A DNA stretch of 64,000 nucleotides from Wuchereria bancrofti (GCA_005281725.1 SSBO01000012.1:92032-156031), one strand, 5' to 3'; shown: positions 1 through 13,092, counted from the first letter of the stretch. The notes: a model not told the origin generated them from the sequence alone. Made by a program: numbers and translations.

Positions 1-1112
1 TGTTATTTTCAAGAATATTTCAAAATTAATTGGTCTTCTTTTGTACTAATAAATATCACAAAAAAAATCACTCATTTATAATATCTGAAAATTTAATTTG
101 TACTATGAACGGTGAAAAAATAAAAAGTGAGTAATATAAATTTAAATTATAACAAAACCGGATTACATTTAAAAAAAAAATATTCGTGCAAAATTTCATA
201 AATGAAATATTTTTGTTTTGCATACTTTCTTTTCTGTTCATTTTCTTAACATTCATCTATTCTTTTCGAATTTTTTTTTTTTTAAACAACTATAAAATTA
301 ATTATAATGATTAAAATGAGAAAAAAAAAAACTAAACATACACATAAAAGTTTCTTTTGTCTTATTTTTCTCCACCTTTTCCGGAAATTACGATTATCTA
401 TTGGAAATATACCGAACATATTAAGAAAGACTTACTTTATTTTATTTTATTTTTTGCCAAAAATTAAAAGAGAAGTTAATGGTAAATTAATTACATTTCA
501 AATTTTTTTGTATTCCTTTTTATTATGTTTTCCTTTTTTTCCTTTTCTTCCTAATTTTAAATATAAAAATTATATAATTTTAATAATCCATTTAGTATAA
601 TAATAAAAATAGATAATTTATAATAGATAATTCTGTTGATAATAATTTGTTTGAATGAAATTTAATATTATAATTAATAATTCATTTGATCAAAAATTAA
701 TTTAACGATTCATTTTATTATAATTTCACATAATTAAATTTCATTCATTCATTACTATAACAAATGGAAATGATTTATCGCACATTTATAATTTCATGAA
801 TATAACTGAATGAATGACTGAACAAATAAATAAATAAATAAATAAATAAAATAAATAAATAAAAAATGCGAGAAAATTGTTGAAGTGATAAACAAGCTTC
901 TTTCTCTTCATAGCATTGTAAATTGCTTGTGATTCACTGAAAAGTTTCCGTAAAATCAATTCAATTTTCCTAAAATTTTTTAAATAGCTTCTTTTTGATT
1001 GCTATACAATGCAAAATGAAATAATACCATTCCATTTTGCTACTATTATGTATCGTTCATGAAATTTTATATTAAATTATCAAAAATTATTAAAATATAA
1101 AAGCATTATACA

Positions 1113-1226
1113 TGATATTATGATCAGTTATCAAGTACAATATTCAATTATGATATTATGATCAGTTATCAAGTACAATATTTAATTATGATATTATGAT
1201 CAGTTATCAAGCACAATATTCAATTT
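1113..1226. repeat. 38-bp tandem repeat, 3 copies
   Basis: Three head-to-tail copies begin at 1113, 1151 and 1189 with an exact 38-bp period. Each contains ATGATCAGTTATCAAG followed by an ACAATATTCAAT-like segment, with only one or two substitutions between copies. The following 300 bp contain further degenerate pieces of the same words (GTATCAAATACAATATCTA), suggesting an older, decayed array. Confidence 0.9.
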
Positions 1227-2459
1227 TCTAGTTCATTAACAGGTAATGCTTTATTTACATGTGTAATATCATATTTGAGCATGATACCCAGATACTAGAT
1301 ATGATATCAAATGCAACATTCAAGTATTAAGTATGATATTATTATGGTATAATATAATACCAAAATATTAAGCGTGATAAAGTATCAAATACAATATCTA
1401 ATTATTAAGTGTGATATCATGTATTAAATATAATATCTAGATGTTAAGTAAAATAATTATTATTAAGTATGATTAGGTATCAAATATCAAGTATGAAGTA
1501 ATAAGTATATTGATTAGTATTAATCAATTATATTTTATGTCTTTAATTTTTCCTTTTCTCGTTTTTTTTTGTTTATAAAACAATGAATAAATTTAAATGC
1601 AGCAATCTTTTTTCACTGAAATTTAAATTCCCTCATATTGAAATAGCTCAAGATGGATTTCATATATTTCATCTAATTTCAATTCAGTTTAATCTTTTTC
1701 ATTGCTGTATTGTCAATAATAGTTACGCTTTCCAATTATAATCATTCTAAGGAAAAGTGTAAAATTTAAAAAATAATAATAAATAAATTTAAAAAAATTT
1801 TTGAATAGTAACTTCTAAATTATTACTGATAACATATCGTTATAATATAATTACTATTTTGTTTTTACCTTTTTCCTTTTGTTTCATTTTTGTTTTTTTG
1901 CACTTTTAAATTGCACTCATTATAAATCACATTGTCATATGAAATTTCATTCAATATAATTGTTATTTAATTCTCATAAACATAGATATAATCGTTATAG
2001 TAATTATTAATTCATAAATTTCACATTTTTTTATTCTCCTATTCAAAAAATAATAATAATTATAAATAGAAAAGGAATGAAATAAAAAATAATAATAAAA
2101 TAGAAAAAAGAAGGAAAAGAAAATTTTAACACATAATTTCTTTGCTTAATAATTATTTATCACTTAATCAATTCATCATCAATTGTTTAAACGATTCTCT
2201 CTCTCTCTCTCTCTCTCTATGTATCATCTAATCAGTTCATACCATTTCATTGATTAAACCAAATCGATCGCATTCATTTAATTTATTAAAAAAAAAAAAT
2301 CGCAATTTTTATTTTCAAATGAAAGGAAAAAAAGAGAGAGGGAGAGAGAGAGGGAAAAAAAGAAAGAGAAAGAGAAAATGCATTAAATGCTAACATAAAA
2401 ATTTGTACTTTAAAAAAAAAAAATTTTATTTACTATAAAGGCACTTTGAACATTTTTTT

Positions 2460-3118
2460 TCCTCTCATATATGTTTACTTTCTATTTTAATTTATTTTTA
2501 GTCTATTTTCTTTCATTTCCTTTTTCCCACAATCTTTTTTTTCTCATCTTCTTTTTCCATCATTTAATTCTTTCATCTCTTCTCTTCCTCTTCTTTCCTT
2601 TTTATTCATTTATCTTTTCTTTTTTTTTCGTTATATTTACTAAAATATTTCTCTATGTATTTAATAACACATTGAAAAAGAAATATTTAATATTACTAAT
2701 ATTAAAATAAAATTTCCTCCTTTCCTTCTCTTTTCTTTTCCTTTCCTCTCCTCTTCCTTTCCCTTTTCCTTTCTTTTTCCTTTTCCCTTTCTTTTTCTTT
2801 CAATTCCTTTCCATTTTTTTTCTTCATCCTTTTCTCTTTCTTTTTTTTTTCACATTGTCACTAATCATTTTCATCTTGTTTTGTTTACACTATCTATCAA
2901 ATCTTTTTCATTCATTTCTTTCAATTCATTTATTTCCTTTTACTTCCTACTTCCTATTTATCTATTTCCTCTTTCTCTTCCTCTTCCTCTCTCATGTTTT
3001 CTCTCTCTTTTACATTGATGATAATTTTATTAAAATGATTGACAAAGTTAAGATTTTGCTTCCTCTTTTTTTTTCACTCTCTTCTTCCTTTCTTTTTTTT
3101 TCTTCTTTCTCACATGAA
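2460..3118. repeat. Pyrimidine-rich (C/T) tract
   Basis: About 650 bp of the + strand is dominated by T and C (TTTCCTTTTCTCTTCC-like words) with few purines. This creates long Phe/Leu/Ser frames on the + strand that I do not regard as genes. A complementary purine-rich run (GAGAGGGAGAGAG) lies just upstream at about 2331-2373. Confidence 0.75.
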
Positions 3119-4349
3119 ATTTGATATGTTACTCTTTTTTTTGCTTACTAAAATAATTTAAATAAAATTTTTATAAAAATATTGTGAATAAAATTCGTAT
3201 AAATTGTCCATTATCATATTATTATTGTCATTATCAATTCCAATTATCAATTATTATTATTATTATTAGCAATATTGATCTATTGATTATACTGATGATA
3301 GCGATATTGATTTATTGATTATAAATAAATAATAATATAAATAAGTAATAAGTTAATTTAAATTGAAAAAAGGAAGAAAAATCATGGTAATAATCTAGTG
3401 ATAAGATAATTTTTAAGTTATTTTAATTTTATTAATTTTATTCCCTAATTGAATGCTATTATTCTTTCTTCTCTCAATCTTTCATTAAAGTTTAAAAATA
3501 ACGAAAAACGAAGGAAAATGAAAATAAGATGAAAAGAATAAAAAAAAAAAAAACATTTTTCCATGCATTATTTCGATAAAAAAAAAAAAAAAAAACATTT
3601 TGGCATTTCTTGGAAGTTTGTTGGTATATTGCAATCATCAAAATAACATTTATTAAAATATTTGTTTGTTGTAGCATTTATTTTACTTTGCTTTTCTTCT
3701 TTTTTTTTTCTTTTCCTTCATTCCATTTTAAACAAAATGAACACAATGAAAAGTTGAAATAATTAATTGGTATTTAATTCTCAACTTTATCATTATTTTT
3801 TTTTTTTTGTTCTTTCCACTTAATAATAATGATAGTAATCGGAATTAGAAAGTATAATTAAATAAATCAATTTGATCAATTTTATTCGTTAGCTCTGTTT
3901 TCTTATTCTGAACTTATTTTTATTTCTGTTTTTTAATTTTTCTTTTCTCTGTAAATAAATTTTTCATTTCAAATGTATTTGCCTATTATATTTAATTGAT
4001 TTTAGAATGTCATTTTCACAATCACATAAACATTTTCATACTTACACTTAAATTGTTTGTATTACAGAATAGCAAAATTGATATTATTTTTCAGCAAAAT
4101 TGATATTACTTATTTGTACCCATTTTTTTTCTGAGAGATTTCATGAAATTACAGACTATTTCAATCTGATAATAATAATAACAATAATAATAATGACAGT
4201 GATAATGATAATGATAGTGATAGTGATAAATGATGATGATTTCATCATCGCCGATCAATAGCAGATGGATTATTTATTAGTTTGCATTCTTTTAAAAATT
4301 TTTGTTTCGAAATTCAATTTCGTCATCGTATGTGTATTTGTGCGTATAT

Positions 4350-4446
4350 ATAAATCTACGTATGTATATGTATGTATGTATGTATGTGCATGTATGTATG
4401 TGTATGTATGTATGTGTATGTATGTATGTGTATATATGTATGTATA
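4350..4446. repeat. (TATG)n microsatellite
   Basis: Imperfect TATG/TGTATG tetranucleotide array. It generates spurious Tyr/Val/Cys/Met-rich frames on the + strand and Thr/His/Tyr-rich frames on the - strand. Confidence 0.9.
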
Positions 4447-4540
4447 GTATAAATCTTTCAATATGTTTTAAGTATGATAAGATTTTCAAAAAGTTAAGAT
4501 AAGCCGTGATGTGATACGATTGCTACGTGATATATGGGCC

Positions 4541-4548
4541 TGACGTCA
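4541..4548. promoter_or_regulatory. Perfect CRE palindrome TGACGTCA
   Basis: The 8-bp palindrome TGACGTCA, the consensus CREB/ATF site, lies in a locally less AT-rich stretch that also contains two ACGT cores (TACGTGA, TACGTAT). It is more than 3 kb from the nearest gene start, so function is speculative. Confidence 0.2.
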
Positions 4549-5465
4549 TATTACGTATGAGAGTTATCACTCCTACTATCAATCATTCATTCATCGTTTT
4601 GAAATCAACTATACACACACACACACATGTAGGCACGCATATGCATGTACACGCAAATGTACACGTAAGCAAGAAAATGAAGCTTTACTGATTTAGGAAT
4701 GATAATTTAATTATCAATATCACTATCATTATCATTATTCTATGCATTCAGCTGTCAAAATGATAAATTTGTGAAGATTGTTGTGAATATAATATGATAT
4801 CTTTGTCCATTATCATATTATTATTGCCATTATCAATTTCAACTATCAATTATGATTATTATTAATTATTATTACCAATATTAATATTATTATCATTTCA
4901 ATTATCATTCCAATTATACAATATTTTATTCTAATCTTACCATAATTATTACATACATTACTCTCTCACTTATTGATTTATTTTACATAATTTACTTTTT
5001 TTTTTGATACAAAATTACATTGCTAATTTGAATATTAACAAATTTGCATTTTCTTTTTTGCTTTATTTAAATTCAAGAAATGAATTATTCTTAACTTTTC
5101 CTTTCTTTTTCCTTTCATTTTTCCAAGAAAAATTCTTTCTAAGCGGTTCGTTTTTTGGTTTTTTTTTTTGCTTTTTCTCTTTTCAAATAATTATTAATTA
5201 AAATATATTTGTACAAATATGAATTTTATGAATTAAATTAAATGGAACGTATTGCTAGTTATTTATACATTTCATTGAAAAAATTTTCCTTTCCCGTCTG
5301 GAATATTTCCCGGAATATTACCCGCCCCTTCCTCAATTTTCCCATTCATTGCTTATTGCAATCTTTTTCCTTCTCTCAGTGAATAGTTCCAATCGATTGT
5401 GTAAAATTGTCGACTGCTCGCTTTATGCGTCATCAAGCATTAGCCGCACACTTTGCCTGTTATAT

Positions 5466-5872
5466 ATAAATGTATGTGTGTGTGTGTATGTATGTATGAA
5501 TGTATGTGTACGTGTGTAGGTGTACGTACGTGCAAATGTGGCTGTACCTACAGATATGTGCAGACGTGTGTGTACATGCAAATACAAATATATATGTATG
5601 TACGTGCAGATATGAATGTATACGTGTTTATGTGAATGTATGTGTGTGCGTATGTGTGTGTGTTCGCGTAAGTTTGTCTACGTGTGAATGACGTGTATGA
5701 GTGAGCGAGCCTTCATGCATGTGCACATGTGTATGTGCATACGTATACGTATGTGCGTGCACATTAGGACATAACATGCATGCGAACGCGTGAGCAAGTA
5801 TGTACATGCAAGTTCATGTAGTGTGTGTATGTGTATGTGAGTGTATGCGGTATGTGTGTATGTGAGTGAGTA
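5466..5872. repeat. (GT)n/(TATG)n compound microsatellite region
   Basis: About 400 bp of alternating purine-pyrimidine GTGTATGTATG-type sequence, interrupted by CGTACG and GCATGC words. The frames within it are repeat-encoded and not credible genes. Confidence 0.85.
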
Positions 5873-6171
5873 TTGGTGTTCAGGTAGTAGAGAGGGTGGT
5901 GCTACCATCGACTGTCTATAACCGGTTATCGACCTTTCCTTCGGTCTGTTTATTTGGCCATTTCTCTGTCTCTCTCTCTCTCTACGCCTGTGTCTGTGTG
6001 TCCGTCTGTCTGTCTGTTAATGTGTGTCTCCGCCCGTCTGCCTACTGTTTGGCCAGTTGGTTGGTTGATTGGGTAGTTGGTCGGCTGGCAGAATGTATGG
6101 GAGATGTGGTAGGCCCGTTTGGTTTCGTTATATGCTATTGGGATGTGTATGTGTATGTGAGTGTTTGTATG

Positions 6172-6255
6172 TGAATATGTGTATGTACACACATATATGT
6201 ATGTGTATGTACACACATATATGTATGTGTATGTACACACATATATGTATGTGTA
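6172..6255. repeat. 24-bp tandem repeat, about 3 copies
   Basis: Unit GTATGTACACACATATAT plus ATGTGT, repeated about three times with near identity. GTATGTAC/GTACACAC and ACATATATGT are internally self-complementary, so each unit can fold on itself. Both strands stay open through it because 24 is a multiple of 3. Confidence 0.85.
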
Positions 6256-7810
6256 ATATGTAGATTAGAAATGTTTTTTTTTGCTTTTATTTTAATTCCT
6301 GAATTTGATCGGTTTTTGCTATTTATCGAGAACTATCGGGATGGGATGTTTATGTTAAATGGTTATTGTTGTTAAAATTTTATGTTAAATGGTTGTTAAG
6401 ATTTCATCCTTTTCTTCAAGTAATATTTTGGAATAACTTTTATTGTAAAGCAGCAGGAAGTGGTATTAGTAGGGGAATGTTAAATTGAATAAATTTATAT
6501 TGCTTTACTCATATTTTACCTTATTTTTGATATATTCCGCGATAAGAACGAATAAAATTAATTGATCGGTGATAATAACATCATGAATTATCGAGTAATT
6601 ATTATTGGTATTTTTTTCTCTTTTCTACTTGTTTCCTCTACTGTGTATTTGCTGTCTATATTTGTGTATGTATCTATGTATGTGTATGTTGCTTAATCTA
6701 TACTTATCTGTATGTGTATGTATGCTGGTATATATATTGTATATATGTGTTTGTATGTGTGCTTGTGTTGTATGTATATGTGCTGCTTGATCTGCACTGA
6801 TATCATATGTTTGTTTGCGCGAATGTATGATCGGTGATATTTACTATTTTATCAGTAAACAGTAAACAATTAAGAACTATGAATAGTGAACAACAAAGAA
6901 TTGATTTACTTTCTCCTTCGTTTCAAGTGAGAACAGTAATAGAAATTAGGAAAATAATTTTGTTTACTTAAAAAGCATCCATAGGTTTAGCACTTTACAA
7001 TTTATCGATGACGCATTGATGCATTTTTTTTTTATTTGTATTATCATTGATCATTCATGATAAATTATTTTGCGCTATCATTGTACTATTATTTATACTG
7101 TAACAGATTTATCACATTGATATCAGAAGATTTGATCGTAATAATATGATATAGCTTGAAAAGATTTTCTTCTCTGTTTACAAATGTAATGAGAGGAAAT
7201 TTAATGAAATTAACTCTAGTAATTCTGACATTATTGTTTTTTTTTTTGTTTAATATATTGAGCAGTTATCGTTGTGTAATATGTGTCTTATCATGTATAT
7301 GTCAATATGTCAGTCTTATCATGTAAATTACAAACATTCTATGTAGATGTGTGTGTTTTTTCTTCGTTTTATCACATCTTTTATACATATTTAGTTTTGT
7401 TATGAAGGAAGAATGCGGGTAAATGAGTCATTGTTCTTTTCAGATAGGAGAAGAAAAAATTTATTTCCTTCAGATAAAAGAAAATGATTTAGTTTTTCTT
7501 TTCTTTTTGGAGAGAAGGAGGGGGGGGGGAGAGGAAATCGGAGAAAGATAAAAAGAAAGAGAGAAAGATTAAATTGTTAAATTGTTACATTAATTTGTAT
7601 AACTGATATCATTGCAAATATTGGATTTTGTTATGTGAATATTGCAAACGGACACTAGAAAATAGACTCTTTGTAGATTCTTTTTTTTAAAGCTATTCGT
7701 AGTTAATTGTTTTTGACATAATTGTGGCATGCACAAATAGGAATTATATTGCGCACTTGATTGTTTGTTATTTTTTTTTTTTTTTGGAAATTGGTCGAGA
7801 TGTTTTATTT

Positions 7811-7814
7811 TCAG
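7811..7814 (+). promoter_or_regulatory. Candidate 5'-UTR splice or trans-splice acceptor (TTTTCAG)
   Basis: TTTATTTTCAG ends 78 nt before the zinc-finger gene's ATG and matches the nematode 3' splice consensus. It could be a spliced-leader acceptor or the 3' end of a 5'-UTR intron. No coding sequence feeds into it. RNA ends would decide. Confidence 0.35.
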
Positions 7815-7892
7815 TTTTTAACGAGCAAGCTAATTGTCGGCTTTCACGTAAATAGGAATTATACGTGAGTCGATAGGTAAAGTGGAAGAGCT

Positions 7893-10120
7893 ATGGAAAA
7901 TCAACAACAGACGACAACATTATGCCGTGCGGGTTGTGGTTTCTTCGGTTCACCATCTACCGAAGGCTTATGCTCGAAATGTTACAAAGATTATGTGAAA
8001 CGTAAACAGGATACTACAGCACGTGTAAGTCCACCGTTACCAGCTGTTGTTAATTCGGGTGCTAATACAGTTACAGCTACATCAAGTACTATTAGCAACA
8101 CGACGTGTAACGCTGATAATACTGCTGCCACGTCATCAACGGTGATTATTGCCGAAAAGCTTAGGGAGGTAAGTGTCGCAATTTTTATTTTATTTCATTC
8201 GTCATTTCATTATCTTTTGTGGAAATGAAGATCTGTTTAAGTAAAGCTAAATTATTGAAATATTTGATTCCAAAAATTCAGGCTTTGATACATTTAATTG
8301 AGCATGAAATCAGTCGACGGTGAGTGTTATGTAAAATCTGAGAAAACCTTACAGTTAGGTTAATTGATTAGATTACGATTAGCAAAGGAAATCTTTACTA
8401 TGAATTTAATTGATTAAAGTGATTTATTAGAAATGGTTGTTAACTTTATTATTTGTATATATTTCTAAAAAAAAAGGAAGAAGAAAAAAAAAGAAAAAGC
8501 GATTCATGTGGAAAATAAATGATGGGAAAAAAGATCTACTAATTAGTTTTATGTATTATGCTTTGGAACTTTTTCCTTACATGATTTCATTGATATTTAG
8601 GATGACATTCCTCTCTGTTATTTCTGATATCATCTGCTGCGCTTTTATGGATTTGGCCGCAAAAAAATATTCTTTAGGTGTTTTATTTAACGTAGCTTAT
8701 CCAGTATCGTAGTAACCCGGAAGGCAAAGAAAAAGAAATTTTCACGAATGAATTAAATAAATTGGTGTTGATAGTTTGAGGATTTTGATTAAGGGATTAC
8801 TTCAGGTTTCCTGTTCACAGGCTGCAAAATCCTCTGAAGATATGACTGCCCAACTAGAATCAGTAGCAGCGGCTGTGGAAGCAGCGGGTGGTATCACGGC
8901 GTCTTCGTCGGGTACTTGCTCTGGTGTCCTTTCTACGTCTAGGTTTGGTTTCTTTTTGACACATTTCTTTACATGGATTTTATATGTCAAATGATTATAA
9001 CAAAGTAGATCATTTAGCAAAGGTAACGAAACTTCAGTTGAAAGCATTTCAGTGGCATGGACTTTGTTTAAAATAGAAATAATTAAAAATTTCCGCCCGA
9101 TTGTTGATATTTAAAGATTGAGAAGGAAAGTATGAGTAAGATTCTTGTGCAGACAATTCATCCGATTTTCGGATTTGATGACGAGGCATTGGGTTTTAGT
9201 GTATTTAAGCATCGAAATTGTTGAAAAGGGCACATGAATAAGTTTTAGTAATTAAAAAAAAGTAGCAGAACTTTGGTACAACTCAGAATTATTTGTTCGT
9301 TCGTAGCCACATCTTAAGTGTCTTTCTTATGAGGAAAATAATTTTTGAAGTCTTGCAAGAGGATGATTTGAAAATTGGATAAAAAAACGTATCTGGAGCA
9401 CCTGAGCAGTATGTGACGACATTCAGTAATGTATGATAACATATCAAGCTATAATTCTGTTATTGCTGAAATGTTGATACATTTGTTTAGTATTAAATGT
9501 GTATTTATTCATTTTTAGCTCTGTGGCAAGCCTTGATACTGCAGTTGCTCCCGATTCGATAACTTTGAGTAACGAAGGTCAACCGGTTCCGAAGAAAGCC
9601 AATCGTTGTCATGTTTGCAAGAAACGTGTCGGCCTTACTGGTAAAGTATTTTCAGATTATTTCAGAATTAGATTTTAATAGATATTGTTTCTTCATTTTT
9701 TTTTCTTTTTCTGGTCGTTCATTTTGAGTTTTAGTGATTGTTTTATTCGGTGAAATAGAGGCAAAAAAAAGAGAGAAACGGAAATTAAAGAGGAAGAACT
9801 TTACACTTTGCTCTGAGACGGACATTTTGCAAAATGGGATGTCAATTTTTTGTCAAAGTAAAGTGGATTGACAGAAAGAGTTATAATGAAAATATGGTAT
9901 CACAAACTGTGACAATCAAATTGTTGTTAGCTCTGTAACATTCACCATTATAAATGATGACATTTTTGTAGGTTTCGTCTGTCGTTGTGGTGGCTTATAC
10001 TGCGGTGAGCATCGTTATGATACAGCGCATGGTTGTTCCTTTGATTACAAAACAATGGAGAGAGAAGAAATTCGTAAAAATAATCCGGTGATTGTCTCCG
10101 AAAAAATCCAACGGATTTAG
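7893..10120 (+). CDS. A20/AN1 zinc-finger protein (ZFAND5/6-like)
   Basis: Four exons (7893-8168, 8821-8942, 9519-9640, 9972-10120) join in frame with GT-AG introns to give 222 aa, close to the 200-215 aa usual for ZFAND5/6. An A20 finger lies at the N-terminus (Cys11, Cys15, Cys27, Cys30, with the [15 protein letters not shown] core). A Ser/Thr/Ala-rich linker of about 130 residues follows. An AN1 finger sits near residues 163-200 ([19 protein letters not shown], then YCGEHRY and HGC), with all eight Cys/His ligands present. In this family the A20 finger binds ubiquitin, and members act in proteasomal degradation, stress responses and NF-kB-type signalling. The protein is expected in cytoplasm or nucleus. 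The AN1 finger is split by an intron after GLT. The start is the first ATG after a plausible acceptor and sits just before the A20 finger, as in orthologues. Family assignment is secure; the worm-specific role is inferred. Confidence 0.95.
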
Positions 10121-13092
10121 GATGTGTGTTTTGATATTGGTTTGCTCATTGAAAGGACGGCGAAACACTTCTACACACTTCCCCATTATGTAGCCAAAAT
10201 TTTTTCTATTCTCTTTTATCATCAATTTTTCGAAAATTTCATCATTAGAAAAAGCAGAGAATGAGCTATAAAACATTTTTATTGCTAGTCCTCCCTTTTC
10301 CATCCTATCTCAATCATTTTCTTTTTCTTTAGCGATAATTAGCATGATTTTCTGGAAAATTTTTCAGTGCTATTTTCGATGAATAAGTGCAGAATTATTT
10401 TTGGATGTTTACAAAAAAAAAAGTATGTCAGGAATGCTGTTTATCATCATCAGATCAGAGCATTTCCCAATTACGCTTTTTTTTTTCTTTACGTTTTTTT
10501 TGTCTTATCTTCACGCTATCATACATCCAATTTTTTATGGTTCTTTTTTGGTTCTCTGTATTTGCTAATCTTCCAAACCTCTTTTGAAGTTTGATAACTG
10601 GTTCAGCTGAACGTTTGTTTTTTTTTTTTCTTTTTTTCGGGAGAAGAGGAGAAAATGTGAGGCTGATCGTTCTCTCTATGGGTGTGTTTGTGCTTATGTG
10701 TGTGTGTCTATTCTGTAGGTCAATAATTCTTTCCAAATCATACGGGGTTAGGGATGCTTTTTTTTTTCTTTTTTGATGGGAAGGGAGGGAGAGAAAGAAG
10801 AAAAGGAAGGGATTTATCTTGAGTTTACTGTAAATTCAAATTTTAGCGGACTATTATATTGTAAAATATTTCCATTTTACAAAAAGGTATGATAGTTCTA
10901 GAGGTTGCAATTATTCCTATTCACTTTTTTATTTTTCTGCAGTAGTTTGATTTTGACTGAATATATATTTGATTATTTTCTCTCTTCAGCAATATCATTG
11001 CATTTTAAGATTAAACAGTAATAGAAAGAATAAGGAGAGAAGTGAGTTTTCTCTCTTTTGCTTATGGAAACGAAAAAAGTAACTTTTAAAAAAAAGGAAC
11101 TTATGAAAAAAAAAAAAAAACTTCAATTTATGATTATTGATGGAAAAATGAAATTAGTGAAGAAATTTTCTATTATTTGAGGTACAAGTTTGATTAGTAA
11201 TAATAATAATAAGATTGTAAAATCCATCCATTTATTTGGATAAATTCTACGTCATATAATTTCTTTATCATAGATTATCAGTTTTTTTTTCTTTAGTAGG
11301 GAAATGGCAATATGGGTAAGAAAGAATTTTTCTTATTTGGCTTTCTCTTTTTTTTTTTTTGTTTTTTATGTACAAACTGTAGGCATACACCGATTTCTCT
11401 ATAAAGTGGTGGTACTGCATGCGTACAATTATGTCAACCTTTTTATTTTTTTTTTGTCTCTCTCTCTACCATCAGTTGCTAAAAAATAATCCTGTATTCT
11501 TGCTTCAATATTGAATTAGTTTGATTTTGTATAAATGACCCTTATTTACTGACACTGTGAAATTTTTTTTTTTTTATATATATGTCAACACATAAAGTTG
11601 TATTCTTTTTACATGGTACACTTCAGTGTTACATTTAAATTTTAAATTTCGCAACAAGATGACAAATATACTAAGCAAACAAAACTGCTACGATAGAAAT
11701 GCATCGAAAAGTTAAAATGATTTTTTGGAATATGATATCGAGTTTACGAAATTTGAAAAAAAAGTCTAATATGTACATGTCATAAGAAATTTTATAAATT
11801 TTCGAAAATTTGAAAAGAAAAAAAGAGTGGAAATACAAACATCTCAAATATTAAAAGCACGATAAATGAGAATTGATTGCTATAAAGAAATTTTTTATGA
11901 AGAATTAGATTTTGACATTATATTCATTTGTTTTTCTTTTTTTCACTACTAAGATGCAACAAATTAGAAGTTTAATTGTTAATATTTATCAAATGCTAGG
12001 TGTTATTCTCATCTAATCATGCGTATACTCTTTTATTACTTGTTGAAATTACTTGTTATTAACAAGTAATTTCAACATTGATAATTCATTTCTTGGGCAA
12101 ACTTTCATTTCTCAATATTTCAAGTTTTTGTGTTTTTTCTTTTTTTCTTGTTTTTCTCTTTAAAGTATTAATTGATTGATTGATTGATTGATTGGGTTGA
12201 TTAGTTAGCCAAATAATATAACCAGTGAGTGATTCTGTCTAAATCGATAATGTCATTTTAAAAATTTAGTCATTTTTTCCTGCAATAATTTTTCATTTAT
12301 TATAGTTGAGATGGATCTCTTTCTTTTTTTTTTTTTTTTTTATTCATGCTTAATATACCATAATAAAATTAAATATAATTATTGCTCAGGTTTCTTGGGT
12401 TTTATTCCATTTGAAAGTGATTTAATATTTAATAATGAAATAATAATTTACCTAATTTTAACACTTTTTTTAGGAGAAGAGGAAGAATATGGAAATGAAA
12501 CGTTGAAATAATAGTTTAATTGATCTATTCATTTCGAGTTTTATGTATGGTAGTGATTAATATCGTGAAATGTATCATATTAGAAGTTTGAAATTAAATC
12601 AATTTGAATGAACTGAATTAATCATAGCATAACAATGAATAATTAAAACAATCCAAAATTGGCAAATTACAATTCATCTGAAACGGTTGTAATATAACAT
12701 TAGTATTTTCTCTTTTGCTAACTTAGGCAAAAAAGAAAAAACTGTTTAAAATATTTCGATTTTTTTTTTTTTTTTTGAACTCAAGCAAAACAAAACGTCA
12801 AATTTAATTTCAATTTAAACGATAAATTTGTTTTCGGCATGTAAACCGTAACTAATTTATAAATAATTACCTGATTTAAAGTACGAATCAACACATAGTT
12901 GCACGACTACCGAAACATAATGGCTAACTAAAATTTCATTTTATATTAATTATTGGAAAGTAGAATTGAGTAATATATGTAGTATACAAGCATTTATATA
13001 ATAAAACGAAAAAGTGAAAATTTGAGGAAATTAATAAATTTTAAAAATAAAATCTCATAAAATATATAATATTTAATAATATATTTAATCAT
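10121..13092. other. Convergent spacer between zinc-finger gene and IQGAP
   Basis: About 3 kb between two convergent genes, with both 3' UTRs expected inside. I see only AT-rich, T-tract-rich sequence, short frames without motifs, a (TTGA)n run at about 12172-12195 and one strong inverted repeat at 12041-12077. I searched by eye for a missing IQGAP C-terminus on the - strand and did not find it. Confidence 0.6.
12041..12077. repeat. Perfect 17-bp inverted repeat, 3-nt loop
   Basis: TGTTGAAATTACTTGTT, a 3-nt ATT loop, then the exact reverse complement. It lies in the spacer between two convergent 3' ends and would form a strong hairpin in RNA from either strand. A role in 3'-end formation or a decayed mobile-element end are both possible. 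Confidence 0.8.

Larger units (their letters stand above)
1..7810. other. Gene-poor AT-rich intergenic region
   Basis: I find no supportable gene in this stretch. Open frames occur, but they are homopolymer- or microsatellite-driven (Phe/Leu/Ser-rich or Tyr/Val/Cys-rich) and lack splice-consistent continuations or recognisable motifs. It holds a 38-bp tandem repeat near 1.1 kb, a (CT)n run at about 2201-2218, a long pyrimidine tract at 2.46-3.12 kb, (TATG)n and (GT)n microsatellites at 4.35-6.26 kb, and a less AT-rich island at about 5290-5460. The right end is presumably the promoter of the downstream zinc-finger gene. Confidence 0.6.

Noticed and set aside
2471..3124. Two Phe/Leu-rich + strand frames resembling membrane proteins
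   Set aside because: They arise from the C/T-rich tract: any pyrimidine tract gives Phe/Leu/Ser. No topology pattern or gene context.
5453..6263. Several 60-102-codon frames in both orientations
   Set aside because: Microsatellite-derived Cys/Val/Tyr or Thr/His/Tyr compositions, mutually overlapping, without conserved motifs.
8437..8712. 91-codon + strand frame between the first two zinc-finger exons
   Set aside because: Lies entirely in intron 1; Lys-rich start from an A-tract, no motif, and exon 1 to exon 2 splicing is in perfect frame without it.
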